Shown here piece by piece: positions 8,805 through 16,472 of a stretch of 37,989 nucleotides of DNA. Below the pieces are notes generated by a model. The model did no database searches. It worked only from the letters and a program-made list of their open reading frames with translations, and was not told the DNA's origin. Both the position numbers and the translations under genes were made by a program. The DNA lies in contig CAAFZP010000067.1 of the NCBI GenBank assembly GCA_900767585.1, positions 1-37,989 on the forward strand. The letters run 5' to 3'. The stretch comes from Lachnospiraceae bacterium (lineage in GTDB: Bacteria; Bacillota; Clostridia; Lachnospirales; Lachnospiraceae). How positions within the stretch are numbered: position 1 is the first letter of the stretch; the number at the start of each line of letters is the position of its first letter.

Positions 8805-8861
8805 GACAACATGTTGAGTGAGAAAAGCTAGCAGACTTAACAAAAAGAAAGAAACAAAAAG

Positions 8862-8867
8862 AGGAGG
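8862..8867 (+). promoter_or_regulatory. Ribosome binding site deciding the amt-glnK start
   Basis: AGGAGG is eight bases from the ATG at 8876 but only two from the ATG at 8870. This favours the later start, which drops two residues from the longest frame. Confidence 0.7.
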
Positions 8868-8875
8868 AAATGATT

Positions 8876-10639
8876 ATGACAGAAGAAATTATGAATGCAA
8901 TCAACAGCGAAGTCTACGGCGTCTGGTTCTTAATCGGTGCAGCATTGGTGTTCTGGATGCAGGCAGGATTCGCAATGGTGGAGGCCGGATTTACAAGAGC
9001 AAAAAATACCGGTAACATCATCATGAAGAACCTGATGGACTTCTGTATCGGTACCGTGATGTTTATCCTGATCGGTTTCGGTTTGTTCTTAGGTGAGGAT
9101 GTGGCAGGTATCGTTGGTAAGCCTGGATTTGATATCTTCACAAATTATGCAAATTTTGATTGGTCAAACTTCGTATTTAACTTAGTGTTCTGTGCTACGA
9201 CCGCAACGATCGTATCCGGAGCGATGGCAGAGAGAACCAAGTTCTTATCCTACTGTGTATATTCCGCAGTCATCTCTGCAGTCATCTATCCGATTGAAGC
9301 ACACTGGACATGGGGCGGCGGCTGGCTCTCTAAGATGGGATTCCACGATTTCGCCGGATCGAACTGTATCCACATGGTTGGTGGTATCTGTGCCCTGATT
9401 GGTGCAGCTATTCTTGGACCACGTATTGGTAAATTCAAGAAGCAGAAAGACGGAAGCATCAAGGTTGGTGCATTCCCGGGACATAACCTGGCACTTGGCG
9501 CACTCGGTGTATTTATCTTGTGGCTTGGCTGGTACGGCTTCAACGGTGCAGCCGCAACATCCGTTCCACAGCTTGGTGCGATCTTCACAACAACAACGAT
9601 TGCTCCTTCCGTTGCAACAGTCGTATGTATGATATTTACATGGATTCGTTATGGTAAGCCGGATGTATCTATGTGTCTGAATGCATCTCTGGCAGGTCTG
9701 GTAGCAATCACAGCCCCATGTGATGTTGCAGATGCAGCCGGTGCAATCGCAATCGGTGCAGTCTCTGGTGTACTTGTAGTATTTGGTGTATGGTTCCTTG
9801 ATAACAAGCTCCGTGTCGACGATCCGGTTGGTGCGGTTGCAGTCCATATGATGAACGGTATCTGGGGTACGATTGCTGTTGGACTTTTTGCAACAGACAG
9901 TACACCTACATATTCTCTTGCTGATGCAAATGGTGAGAAATTACTGGGACTGTTCTATGGTGGCGGATTCAAGCTTCTTGGTATCCAGTTAACAGGTATG
10001 CTTGCAACAGCCGCATGGACAGCTGTTACGATTACAATTACATTCCTGATCATTAAGAAGATCTTCGGTCTGCGTGTATCTGCAGAGGAGGAAATCACAG
10101 GTCTGGATGCAACTGAGCACGGACTTGAGACAGCCTATGCCGGATTCATGACATATGGCGATCATATCAGCAGCGATGGTACAACGACAGTTTCTGTTCC
10201 GACAGTCGCAGAAAATGCGGTTCCGGAGGATGAGGCAGTTCCGGTTCAGGTGATGAGTGGTGGAACCGGCGTGGCTTCGGATGTAAAGCTTACGAAAATT
10301 TCGATTATCTGCAAGCAGAACAAGTTCGAGGAACTGAAGGAAGCATTGAACGATGCCGGCGTGACTGGTATCACTGTGACACAGGTTCTTGGATGCGGTG
10401 CCCAGAAGGGACAGACAAAGTACTACCGTGGTGTCAAGATGGATATGACTTTGCTTCCGAAGGTAAAAGTCGAAGTTGTCGTCAGCAAGGTTCCGGTTGC
10501 GGATGTTGTAAAGGCAGCCAAGAAAGCACTTTACACTGGCAATATCGGTGATGGTAAGATCTTTGTCTACGGTGTAGAAAATGTAATCAAAGTACGTACT
10601 GGAGAACAGGGCTACGATGCATTACAGGGTGAAAACTAA
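8876..10639 (+). CDS. Ammonium transporter fused to a C-terminal P-II regulatory domain
   Basis: Conducts ammonium or ammonia across the membrane; the fused P-II domain probably gates or senses it. Residues 1 to about 405 are an Amt/MEP channel with many hydrophobic helices and the typical MQAGFAMVEAGFTRAKN and GGWLSKMGFHDFAGS stretches. A linker of about 60 residues follows. From about residue 470 there is a full P-II domain with the conserved core GDGKIFVYGVENVIKVRTGE. Aligned without gaps to GlnB, the T-loop here is GQTKYYRGVKMDM: the position of the uridylylated Tyr51 is Met, while Tyr46 is kept. The start at 8876 is preferred over the in-frame ATG at 8870 because AGGAGG at 8862-8867 is eight bases from it. 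Length is 587 residues. It has its own promoter and terminator, so it is monocistronic. Such fusions are known in Firmicutes and some other phyla. Confidence 0.93.
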   Translation: MTEEIMNAINSEVYGVWFLIGAALVFWMQAGFAMVEAGFTRAKNTGNIIMKNLMDFCIGTVMFILIGFGLFLGEDVAGIVGKPGFDIFTNYANFDWSNFVFNLVFCATTATIVSGAMAERTKFLSYCVYSAVISAVIYPIEAHWTWGGGWLSKMGFHDFAGSNCIHMVGGICALIGAAILGPRIGKFKKQKDGSIKVGAFPGHNLALGALGVFILWLGWYGFNGAAATSVPQLGAIFTTTTIAPSVATVVCMIFTWIRYGKPDVSMCLNASLAGLVAITAPCDVADAAGAIAIGAVSGVLVVFGVWFLDNKLRVDDPVGAVAVHMMNGIWGTIAVGLFATDSTPTYSLADANGEKLLGLFYGGGFKLLGIQLTGMLATAAWTAVTITITFLIIKKIFGLRVSAEEEITGLDATEHGLETAYAGFMTYGDHISSDGTTTVSVPTVAENAVPEDEAVPVQVMSGGTGVASDVKLTKISIICKQNKFEELKEALNDAGVTGITVTQVLGCGAQKGQTKYYRGVKMDMTLLPKVKVEVVVSKVPVADVVKAAKKALYTGNIGDGKIFVYGVENVIKVRTGEQGYDALQGEN

Positions 10640-10662
10640 ATCATTTCCTTATATATAAAAAG

Positions 10663-10699
10663 AGAAGCAACCTGTTTTTGGCAGGTTGCTTCTTTTTTA
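10663..10699. terminator. Bidirectional terminator between amt-glnK and the acyltransferase
   Basis: AGAAGCAACCTG (10663-10674) pairs with CAGGTTGCTTCT (10682-10693) around a seven-base loop, followed by a T-run. On the other strand an A-rich flank becomes a T-run, so the hairpin also ends the convergent acyltransferase gene, whose stop codon overlaps its edge. Confidence 0.88.
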
Positions 10700-11722
10700 G
10701 CTTGTAACATGCACGACTTTCCGAATCCATGCGTTGTACGTTTGAAAAGGTTTTTCAAAGAGAGGCTGTGCCAGGATTATGACCAGGATCAACGCGATTC
10801 CAAGCCATAATATGTTTGCAAAGCCATCCAGTCTGTGGTACAAAAAAGAATATGTTCCGAGGTACTCCAGATAGAAAAGCACAGGCCGGTGGAAGAAATA
10901 GATCTGAAGCGATTCTTTTCCGAGATAATCGAGATGAAACACGCTTCTTCGCGGAATGATGCTCAGGATGCATACGCCCATCACAAAGGTGATCATGTAT
11001 GCGACCAGACGGAATAAAATACCGACCTCACCGGCATCATCGAGCAAAGTCTCATAAGAACTCCGCCCGGTAAAGAAACGCCGGAAGATATACATGCTGT
11101 CAATCTTAAGCCGGCAGATTACAAAAAATGTAATCACGATGACCGGCGCTAATACACGGAGTGCCGGGCGGTGCAGATTTTCTTCCAGTTTATCTACATC
11201 ACACATCCATCCGAGCACAAACCATGGGAAAAAGACAAAACAGCGGGAGAGTACAAATACATCTCCGACACCGTTGTCATATCCCACAAGCAGTGCAAGG
11301 AGGATGGCTCCGGCGAGAACCTTTCGCTGATCTACCTGTTTCAACAGGTAAGCACAGGAATAAAAGATGCACATCGCGAACAGATACCAGGGAACCCCAT
11401 CCGTTTCCACAAGTGAAAATGTAAGATGAGGATTGACCAGACGCTGGAAAGGAAAAATCAACAACTTCAACAATAAAAAAAGACCTGCAAATGTTGCAAT
11501 CTTTTTTAAGAAGCGTTCCTTTGTCGCAATCCCGTGCGCACACATCAATCCGCTTGCGAATACAAACAATGGCATGTGAAAACTGTAGATAAACAAAAAC
11601 AGTGATTTGCACATGCTGGAACTGTAATCGATTCCGCTCTCTAAAAAATGTCCGGCGACGACACAAATAATCAAAAAACCTTTTACATTGTCAAGCCATA
11701 TGTTTCTTTTTGCGGTAGACAT
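10697..11722 (-). CDS. Membrane acyltransferase, acyltransferase-3 family (NolL/fucose O-acetylase-like)
   Basis: Probably transfers an acetyl or other acyl group to a sugar or other cell-surface acceptor. The 341-residue protein is a polytopic membrane protein of about ten hydrophobic segments. The N-terminus RNIWLDNVKGFLIICVVAGHF is the typical start of this family, with the putative catalytic His at the end of helix 1 (AGHF). A second conserved patch, YSFHMPLFVFASG, follows at about residue 46. The start at 11722 has AAAGGAG well placed. It is monocistronic, with a TTGACT-N17-TACTAT promoter at 11801-11773 and a shared terminator. The neighbouring galE and Amt genes do not define its substrate. 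The family is clear but the acceptor is unknown. Confidence 0.85.
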   Translation of the reverse strand: MSTAKRNIWLDNVKGFLIICVVAGHFLESGIDYSSSMCKSLFLFIYSFHMPLFVFASGLMCAHGIATKERFLKKIATFAGLFLLLKLLIFPFQRLVNPHLTFSLVETDGVPWYLFAMCIFYSCAYLLKQVDQRKVLAGAILLALLVGYDNGVGDVFVLSRCFVFFPWFVLGWMCDVDKLEENLHRPALRVLAPVIVITFFVICRLKIDSMYIFRRFFTGRSSYETLLDDAGEVGILFRLVAYMITFVMGVCILSIIPRRSVFHLDYLGKESLQIYFFHRPVLFYLEYLGTYSFLYHRLDGFANILWLGIALILVIILAQPLFEKPFQTYNAWIRKVVHVTS

Positions 11723-11772
11723 ATAAAAACTCCTTTAATTGATTATAATGGAATATGAAATTTTCGTTGATA

Positions 11773-11801
11773 ATAGTAGTCTTGTCTGTGTAAAAAGTCA
11801 A
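11773..11801 (-). promoter_or_regulatory. Promoter of the acyltransferase gene
   Basis: On the minus strand TTGACT (11801-11796), a 17-base spacer and TACTAT (11778-11773), about 50 bases before the start codon. Confidence 0.6.
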
Positions 11802-11885
11802 TAGAAAATCGTTGTGCAAAATGTCCTCTTTTTCCTGATAAACCGCAAATCCATTGGTAAATACTTAAGAAAATGCCAAAAAGCC

Positions 11886-11914
11886 TTGCAAAATAAAGGA
11901 AAGTAGCGTAATAT
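11886..11914 (+). promoter_or_regulatory. Promoter of the PAKKA-repeat protein gene
   Basis: TTGCAA (11886-11891), a 17-base spacer and TAATAT (11909-11914), 84 bases before the start codon. The resulting leader of about 75 bases shows no strong hairpin. Confidence 0.6.
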
Positions 11915-11998
11915 CATGCTAACGAAGAAATACAAAGACAACTTAGTTGAACCAGATATACATACTTATTTTACGCATGAATTATGGAGGAATGAATC

Positions 11999-12412
11999 AT
12001 GGCAGTTAAGAAAGCAACAGTTGATGCAACGATGGCAAAAGTAGAAGCAGCAAAGGCAGCAACACCTGCAAAGAAAGCAGAGCCTGCAAAGAAAGCAGCT
12101 CCAGCGAAGGCAGCAGCACCTGCAAAGAAGGAAGAGCCAGCAAAGAAGGCAGAGCCAGCAAAGAAGGCAGCACCTGCAAAGAAAGCAGCTCCTGCAAAGA
12201 AGGCAGCAACTCCTGCAAAGGCAGTAGCTCCAAAGACTGTTAAGCTTTTTGTAGAATATCAGGGTGGACAGATTTCCACAGAAGAGATTGCAGCGAAGGC
12301 AGCAGATGCAAGCGGAAAGAAAGCAATCAAGGAACTGAATGTATATTATCAGCCAGAGACAAACATGGTATACTATACAGCAGATGGAACAGAGGGTTCT
12401 TTCTCATTATAA
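11999..12412 (+). CDS. Lys/Ala/Pro-rich repeat protein with C-terminal DUF6465-like domain
   Basis: A 137-residue protein in two parts. Residues 1 to about 78 are almost only Ala, Lys, Pro and Glu, in repeats of the form PAKKA, giving a strongly basic, disordered tail like bacterial histone H1-like proteins. Residues about 79-137 form a small folded domain (VKLFVEYQGGQIS ... ELNVYYQPETNMVYYTADG) of the DUF6465 type, seen in Lachnospiraceae; this assignment is from memory of the family. The start at 11999 has GGAGGA about eight bases upstream; the ATG at 11992 is out of frame. No signal peptide. Nucleic-acid or ribosome binding is a possible role for the tail, but this is inference. It is monocistronic, with its own promoter and a strong terminator. 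The DNA repeat (AAGAAAGCAGC and variants) could expand or contract. Confidence 0.8.
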   Translation: MAVKKATVDATMAKVEAAKAATPAKKAEPAKKAAPAKAAAPAKKEEPAKKAEPAKKAAPAKKAAPAKKAATPAKAVAPKTVKLFVEYQGGQISTEEIAAKAADASGKKAIKELNVYYQPETNMVYYTADGTEGSFSL

Positions 12413-12431
12413 TTTGTATTCCCAAACCTTT

Positions 12432-12480
12432 CATAAAAAAGAAGCACCCGAGGAAATTGATCGGGTGCTTCTTTTTTATG
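12432..12480. terminator. Bidirectional terminator between the PAKKA-protein gene and proC
   Basis: A 19-base stem, 12432-12450 with 12462-12480 (GAAGCACCCG with CGGGTGCTTC in the centre), an 11-base loop, and A-runs and T-runs on the two sides. It can end both the plus-strand gene and the minus-strand proC operon. Confidence 0.9.
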
Positions 12481-12500
12481 TGCGCTTGCGGTGCGTGTTA

Positions 12501-13298
12501 TTAGATTCCTTTTGCTTTTGCTGTGCATGCCTTCATGGCATCCATGACTGCACTGCGGAAGCCTTTTTCTTCTAAGACACGAACGGCTTCGATTGTTGTA
12601 CCGGCAGGGGAGCAGACCATATCTTTTAATTCTGCCGGGTGTTTCCCGGTCTCTAATACCATTTTTGCACTTCCGAGTACGGCCTGGGCTGCAAACTTAT
12701 AGGCCTGTGCCCGTGGCATACCATCGGCAACTGCTGCATCTGCCATGGCCTCGATAAACATGAACACATACGCAGGGGAACTGCCACTTACCGATACGAC
12801 AGCGTCCATTAAAGACTCCGGAATCGCTTCCGCTAACCCAAAGCTGCTGAGGAGCTTTAATACGTAAGCAAAATCTTCGTCAGTGACATTTGCATTTTTG
12901 CAAACACCGGTGATTCCTTCTCCGACAAGTGCCGGTGTGTTTGGCATTGTGCGGACGATCTTCACATCTCCGAGACGTTCTTCGAGCCAGGAAAGTGTCT
13001 TTCCCGGTGCAATTGTAACAATTACCTGATCCGCCGGCAGATGTGATTTGATCTCTGCGATGACAGTCTCGTAATATTGCGGTTTGACAGAGAGAAACAG
13101 CACTTCTGATTCAGAAGCTGCTTCTATATTGGAGGTCGTGGTGCATATGCCTGCCTGGCTGGTAGCTTTGTCTAAAGCTGCCTGAGAGGCATCTGCGGCG
13201 ATGATTTCAGACGCTTTGATTCCGGCGTGTTTCTCCAATCCTCCGATGATGGCACTTGCCATGTTGCCACATCCGATAAAACCAACTTTGTACTTCAT
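12501..13298 (-). CDS. proC: Pyrroline-5-carboxylate reductase
   Basis: Catalyses the last step of proline synthesis, reducing 1-pyrroline-5-carboxylate with NAD(P)H in the cytoplasm. The 265 residues match the family. The Rossmann motif GCGNMA is at residues 9-14 (MKYKVGFIGCGNMASAIIGG), and the C-terminal family signature GSSPAYVFMFIEAMADAAV is complete. The start has GAAAGGACA upstream. It lies 43 bases after the glycerophosphodiesterase gene on the same strand with no terminator between, so it is probably the last gene of the operon that begins with the ClpX-like gene. A bidirectional terminator follows. proB and proA are not in this window. Confidence 0.96.
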   Translation of the reverse strand: MKYKVGFIGCGNMASAIIGGLEKHAGIKASEIIAADASQAALDKATSQAGICTTTSNIEAASESEVLFLSVKPQYYETVIAEIKSHLPADQVIVTIAPGKTLSWLEERLGDVKIVRTMPNTPALVGEGITGVCKNANVTDEDFAYVLKLLSSFGLAEAIPESLMDAVVSVSGSSPAYVFMFIEAMADAAVADGMPRAQAYKFAAQAVLGSAKMVLETGKHPAELKDMVCSPAGTTIEAVRVLEEKGFRSAVMDAMKACTAKAKGI

Positions 13299-13341
13299 AG
13301 ATTTTTGTCCTTTCTATATAAATTCCTGTCTACATAAAAAC

Positions 13342-14049
13342 CTATTCAAATGCCATTCGCGCCTGCAGGCCAAAATCCGGACGATCCGTGATGATACCAT
13401 CGACTCCGCGTTTGATCAGCTTGCTCATACGGGCGATATCGTTGACGGTCCAGACATAAATCTGTTTTTTGTGCAGGTGCATACGCAGGATAAATTCCCG
13501 CGTGATAAATTGAAAATGCGGGGAGATGAAATCCGCTTTGCAGGCATGCATCCGGTGTAGCGGAAAATATTCGTTCAGCCGGTGGATGATCGTGTTGCGC
13601 GGTGTCCCAATCAGCAAACCGGCCTTGATATTTGGATCGGCTTCTTTAATACGGAGCACTGCGCGATCGATAAATGATTTCATCATAAAGTCCGGATAAT
13701 CAAAATACCGTTCGACAAGATCAATCGCCTGTTTTTCATATCCGGTTTCTTTTAATTCGATATCGAGTTTGATTTTCCCTTTGCACAATTCCAGCACTTC
13801 CTTAAGAAGAGGTACCCGGTATCCATCCTTTCCCGTGATATGGCACAATTCGTCGTACGTATACTGCCGGATGGATTTCCCGTTTAAATCCGGATTGTGA
13901 AATGCAATCATCTTGTGGTCTTTTGTCATGCGGATGTCAAATTCCGCATAATCGGCGTTGAGATTGATTGCAATCTGAAATGCTTCCAATGTGTTTTCGT
14001 GGGTAGCAAGTGCGGATGCACCCCGGTGTGCGATAATCGCAGGCATCAT
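13342..14049 (-). CDS. Glycerophosphodiester phosphodiesterase family protein (cytoplasmic)
   Basis: Hydrolyses glycerophosphodiesters to glycerol 3-phosphate and an alcohol, by family. The GDPD barrel begins at once: AHRGASALATHENTLEAF near residues 7-24 holds the catalytic HR and the metal-binding E-N; EFDIRMTKD and FHNPDLNGKS follow with the second acidic pair and the catalytic His (H52). The C-terminal VWTVND and GVDGIITDRPD are typical. No signal peptide, so it acts in the cytoplasm. Its start codon overlaps the stop of the P-II gene as ATGA, which implies translational coupling; a second ATG follows directly, so the N-terminus may be one residue shorter. At 235 residues it is a usual length for the short bacterial form. 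Substrate not known. Confidence 0.9.
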   Translation of the reverse strand: MMPAIIAHRGASALATHENTLEAFQIAINLNADYAEFDIRMTKDHKMIAFHNPDLNGKSIRQYTYDELCHITGKDGYRVPLLKEVLELCKGKIKLDIELKETGYEKQAIDLVERYFDYPDFMMKSFIDRAVLRIKEADPNIKAGLLIGTPRNTIIHRLNEYFPLHRMHACKADFISPHFQFITREFILRMHLHKKQIYVWTVNDIARMSKLIKRGVDGIITDRPDFGLQARMAFE

Positions 14050-14384
14050 AAAGCATCATCTCCGCGTTCACCGGTACGAATCCGGATTGCATCCTCAACG
14101 TTTGAAACAAAAATCTTTCCATCTCCGTAACTTCCGGTTGGAATTCGCTCAGTGATCATGGAAATCAATTTCTCACACATATCATCTGCAACGACGGTTT
14201 CCACTTTGATTTTCGGAAGCAGATTTACAAAATAATCACCATTGTGATGCTGGGATTTGTGTCCTTTCTGATTCCCGTATCCCATGATGTTGTTGATCAT
14301 GGCACCTGTACAGTTGCATTCATCGAGAATTTCTTTCATATCATCCAGCTTCTCGGACCGGATGATCACTTCCACTTTTTTCAT
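14046..14384 (-). CDS. P-II family nitrogen regulatory protein (stand-alone)
   Basis: P-II proteins sense 2-oxoglutarate and ATP/ADP and bind partner proteins through the T-loop. The 112 residues cover the whole fold: MKKVEVIIRSEKLDDMKEIL at the start, GYGNQKGH leading into the T-loop, LLPKIKVETVV, and the B-loop and C-terminal signature GDGKIFVSNVEDAIRIRTGE. Aligned without gaps to GlnB, Tyr51 is present, but the tip differs (KSQHHNGD in place of TELYRGAE). The gene lies 24 bases after the ClpX-like gene and overlaps the glycerophosphodiesterase start by four bases, a close operon. It is not beside an ammonium channel; the window's only Amt carries its own P-II domain. Its partner is unknown. 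The name glnB or glnK would be a guess. Confidence 0.93.
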   Translation of the reverse strand: MKKVEVIIRSEKLDDMKEILDECNCTGAMINNIMGYGNQKGHKSQHHNGDYFVNLLPKIKVETVVADDMCEKLISMITERIPTGSYGDGKIFVSNVEDAIRIRTGERGDDAL

Positions 14385-14408
14385 GCTGATACCTCCTGAC
14401 TGTGTGGA

Positions 14409-15782
14409 TTAAATATTTGTACCGCGCAGCTCGATTATCGGTGCGCCTTTGCCATTGATGTAATCGCCGGTGATTGTGACACGTCCGATGTTATCGTCGC
14501 GTGGAATCTCATACATAATATCCATCATGAATTTTTCGATGATGGCGCGGAGCGCACGGGCTCCGGTTTTTTTCTCCATCGCTTTTTCTGCGATTGCTTC
14601 ATAGGCGCTATCGTCAAATTCCAGGTCTACTTCATCTAAAGCAAGCAGTTTTTTATATTGTTTTAAAATTGCATTTTTTGGTTCTTTCAAAATCCGGATG
14701 TACATATCTTTGTCGAGCGCATCCAGTGTAAAAAGCACCGGAAGACGTCCAAGAAACTCCGGAATCATACCGAATTCCCGTAAGTCTTCCGTCGTGACTT
14801 CCTTGATCAGATTTTCATTTTTGTCATATTTATCTTTCAGGTCAGCGGCAAACCCCATCGAAGACTGCTTATTTAACCGCTGCTTGATGATATCCTCGAT
14901 ATCCGGAAATGCACCACCACAGATGAATAAGATATTCCGTGTATTCATTGTCGTCATCGGTGTCATGGCGTTCTTGCTGCCGGAACCGACAGGAACTTCA
15001 ACCTCGGCACCCTCCAGGATCTTCAGGAGCCCCTGTTGTACAGATTCGCCGCTGACATCACGACTGCGTGTCTCTTTCTTCTTCGCGATTTTGTCAATCT
15101 CGTCGATAAAGACGATTCCGCGCTCTGCCTTCTCGACATCGTTGTCGGCAACGGCCAGAAGCTTGGATAGGATACTCTCTACATCATCACCGATATAACC
15201 TGCTTCCGTCAGCGTGGTTGCATCGGTAATCGCAAGCGGAACCTGTAAGATTTTGGCAATTGTCTGCACCAGATAGGTCTTGCCACATCCGGTCGGCCCA
15301 AGCATCAACATATTGGATTTCTCGATTTCGATATCATCCATAGAGTCTGTGATCACGCGCTTATAGTGATTATAGACCGCAACCGACATGGCGCGTTTGG
15401 CATATTCCTGTCCGACGACATATTCGTCGAGCATTGCTTTGATCTTATGTGGGGCAGGAACATCCGCCATCGTGAGCGGCTTTTGCTCGTGTTCTTCTTT
15501 TTGCTTTTTCTTCTTTTTCACTTTCTGGGATGTCGGGATATCATCAAATGGCATAAATTGCGACAAGTTGATATTTGGCATCTTTGATAGATCTAAAAAC
15601 TGCATTGCTCCGTTTGAGAAGGAGTCGAAGCTTTTCTGCATGCAGTCATTGCAGATATACATATCTCCCGGCATGTGAATCAGTTTTCCGGCGACAGATT
15701 CCGGTCTGCGGCAGAGATAGCAATACTTTTCGTATTCATCATTGTCGTTATGATTCTGATTGTTTTCATTGTTGTCTGGCAT
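14409..15782 (-). CDS. clpX: ClpX-like AAA+ unfoldase with zinc-finger domain
   Basis: ATP-driven unfoldase that would feed proteins to ClpP. Residues 21-47 hold the N-terminal zinc finger (C21, C24, C44, C47). A linker with a very basic stretch (KVKKKKKQKEEHEQK, about 87-101) is longer than in standard ClpX, giving 457 residues against about 420. Walker A GPTGCGKT is at 162-169, the pore loop GYIGDD at 195-200, Walker B IVFIDEID at 223-230, and the sensor-2 motif GARALRA is near the C-terminus. The ClpP-docking loop, normally IGF, reads MGF at 309-311. No clpP or tig is adjacent, so this may be a second ClpX paralogue. It starts at 15782 with AGGAGG and heads an operon with a P-II protein, a glycerophosphodiesterase and probably proC. 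Confidence 0.9.
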   Translation of the reverse strand: MPDNNENNQNHNDNDEYEKYCYLCRRPESVAGKLIHMPGDMYICNDCMQKSFDSFSNGAMQFLDLSKMPNINLSQFMPFDDIPTSQKVKKKKKQKEEHEQKPLTMADVPAPHKIKAMLDEYVVGQEYAKRAMSVAVYNHYKRVITDSMDDIEIEKSNMLMLGPTGCGKTYLVQTIAKILQVPLAITDATTLTEAGYIGDDVESILSKLLAVADNDVEKAERGIVFIDEIDKIAKKKETRSRDVSGESVQQGLLKILEGAEVEVPVGSGSKNAMTPMTTMNTRNILFICGGAFPDIEDIIKQRLNKQSSMGFAADLKDKYDKNENLIKEVTTEDLREFGMIPEFLGRLPVLFTLDALDKDMYIRILKEPKNAILKQYKKLLALDEVDLEFDDSAYEAIAEKAMEKKTGARALRAIIEKFMMDIMYEIPRDDNIGRVTITGDYINGKGAPIIELRGTNI

Positions 15783-15879
15783 AATTTCCTCCTGTGTGGA
15801 TATATGGCTGTCTGAATATCACAGCCGGATGTTTTTCACTCAATCCAGTCCGTATGCATCCATGCGGAATTTCATTTGA

Positions 15880-15888
15880 ATTATAGCA
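15880..15888 (-). promoter_or_regulatory. Extended -10 promoter of the ClpX-like operon
   Basis: On the minus strand TGCTATAAT (15888-15880), an extended -10 with the consensus hexamer, about 95 bases before the start. The -35 at the proper distance is weak (TAGTCA), as is common with extended -10 sites. No CIRCE or CtsR-like repeat was seen. Confidence 0.6.
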
Positions 15889-16013
15889 CGAAACTGTCAA
15901 TCTGACTATGGAATATTTATGAAGACGGATATATAATGAAAAAATGGCGGATGAAAAATATGCGGGACAGATTCATATAAGAATACACGGTCCATATGAA
16001 AAACAAAGAGGAT

Positions 16014-16018
16014 GGAGG
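16014..16018 (+). promoter_or_regulatory. Ribosome binding site deciding the start of the small membrane protein
   Basis: GGAGG is seven bases before the ATG at 16026, one base before the ATG at 16020, and inside the frame if the ATG at 15996 is used. It therefore supports 16026. Confidence 0.65.
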
Positions 16019-16025
16019 AATGAGT

Positions 16026-16391
16026 ATGAAGAAACGTATTACAGAATATCTGGCATATATAGATGCGTTGTTAGAAAGAGAGGATATAGACTGGGAACGG
16101 GAATCCCAAAAGCACCTGGTGCAGATCGCGTTTTTTGCACATGAGCGGCAGGTGCACCTGATCGTGATGGCACTTTTTGCGATTGCGACGGTAATTTCAA
16201 TCTTATATTTGAATTTCAGTGGTTCGCTGATCATCGTCGCACTTGTATTTGCGCTTTTGGTTCTGTTGATTCCCTATGTCATGCATTACTACCTGTTAGA
16301 AAACAGTGTACAGAAGATGTATGATCAATATGACCGGATGATGAATAAGATCGAGCCATCCTTTTTTGTAAAAGAAGAAAAACAGTCGTGA
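16026..16391 (+). CDS. Small protein with two membrane segments, function unknown
   Basis: A 121-residue protein that I do not recognise. The N-terminal 40 residues are soluble and charged (MKKRITEYLAYIDALLERED). Two hydrophobic segments follow at about 43-62 and 66-86 with a short turn between, a helical hairpin. The C-terminal 35 residues are charged again (LENSVQKMYDQYDRMMNKIE). Both ends would face the same side, probably the cytoplasm. The start at 16026 follows the GGAGG at 16014. A TATAAT at 15932-15937 may be the -10 of its promoter. It is divergent from the ClpX-like operon and ends in a terminator hairpin that overlaps its last codons. No enzymatic motif is visible. Confidence 0.7.
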   Translation: MKKRITEYLAYIDALLEREDIDWERESQKHLVQIAFFAHERQVHLIVMALFAIATVISILYLNFSGSLIIVALVFALLVLLIPYVMHYYLLENSVQKMYDQYDRMMNKIEPSFFVKEEKQS

Positions 16392-16420
16392 TACAGAGTG
16401 TGAACCGCGACTGTTTTTCT
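16376..16420. terminator. Bidirectional terminator between the small membrane protein and lipoprotein genes
   Basis: AGAAAAACAGTCG (16376-16388) pairs with CGACTGTTTTTCT (16408-16420) around a 19-base loop. The left arm overlaps the end of the small membrane protein gene. T-runs exist in both directions, so it can also end the convergent lipoprotein gene. Confidence 0.75.
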
Positions 16421-16472
16421 CAAAAAATTCTTGACTGCCTCATAGTAGGAGCTATTTATACTATCGTTGAAT

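Noticed and set aside
12010..12230. CRISPR-like repetition
   Set aside because: The repeats are coding, in frame (PAKKA units) and lack unique spacers.
13299..13341. T-box or other leader before proC
   Set aside because: The gap is 43 bases with no structure, consistent with an internal operon gap.
14046..14384. Idea that the stand-alone P-II has lost Tyr51
   Set aside because: A gap-free count from the first residue puts Tyr exactly at 51; only the T-loop tip is altered.
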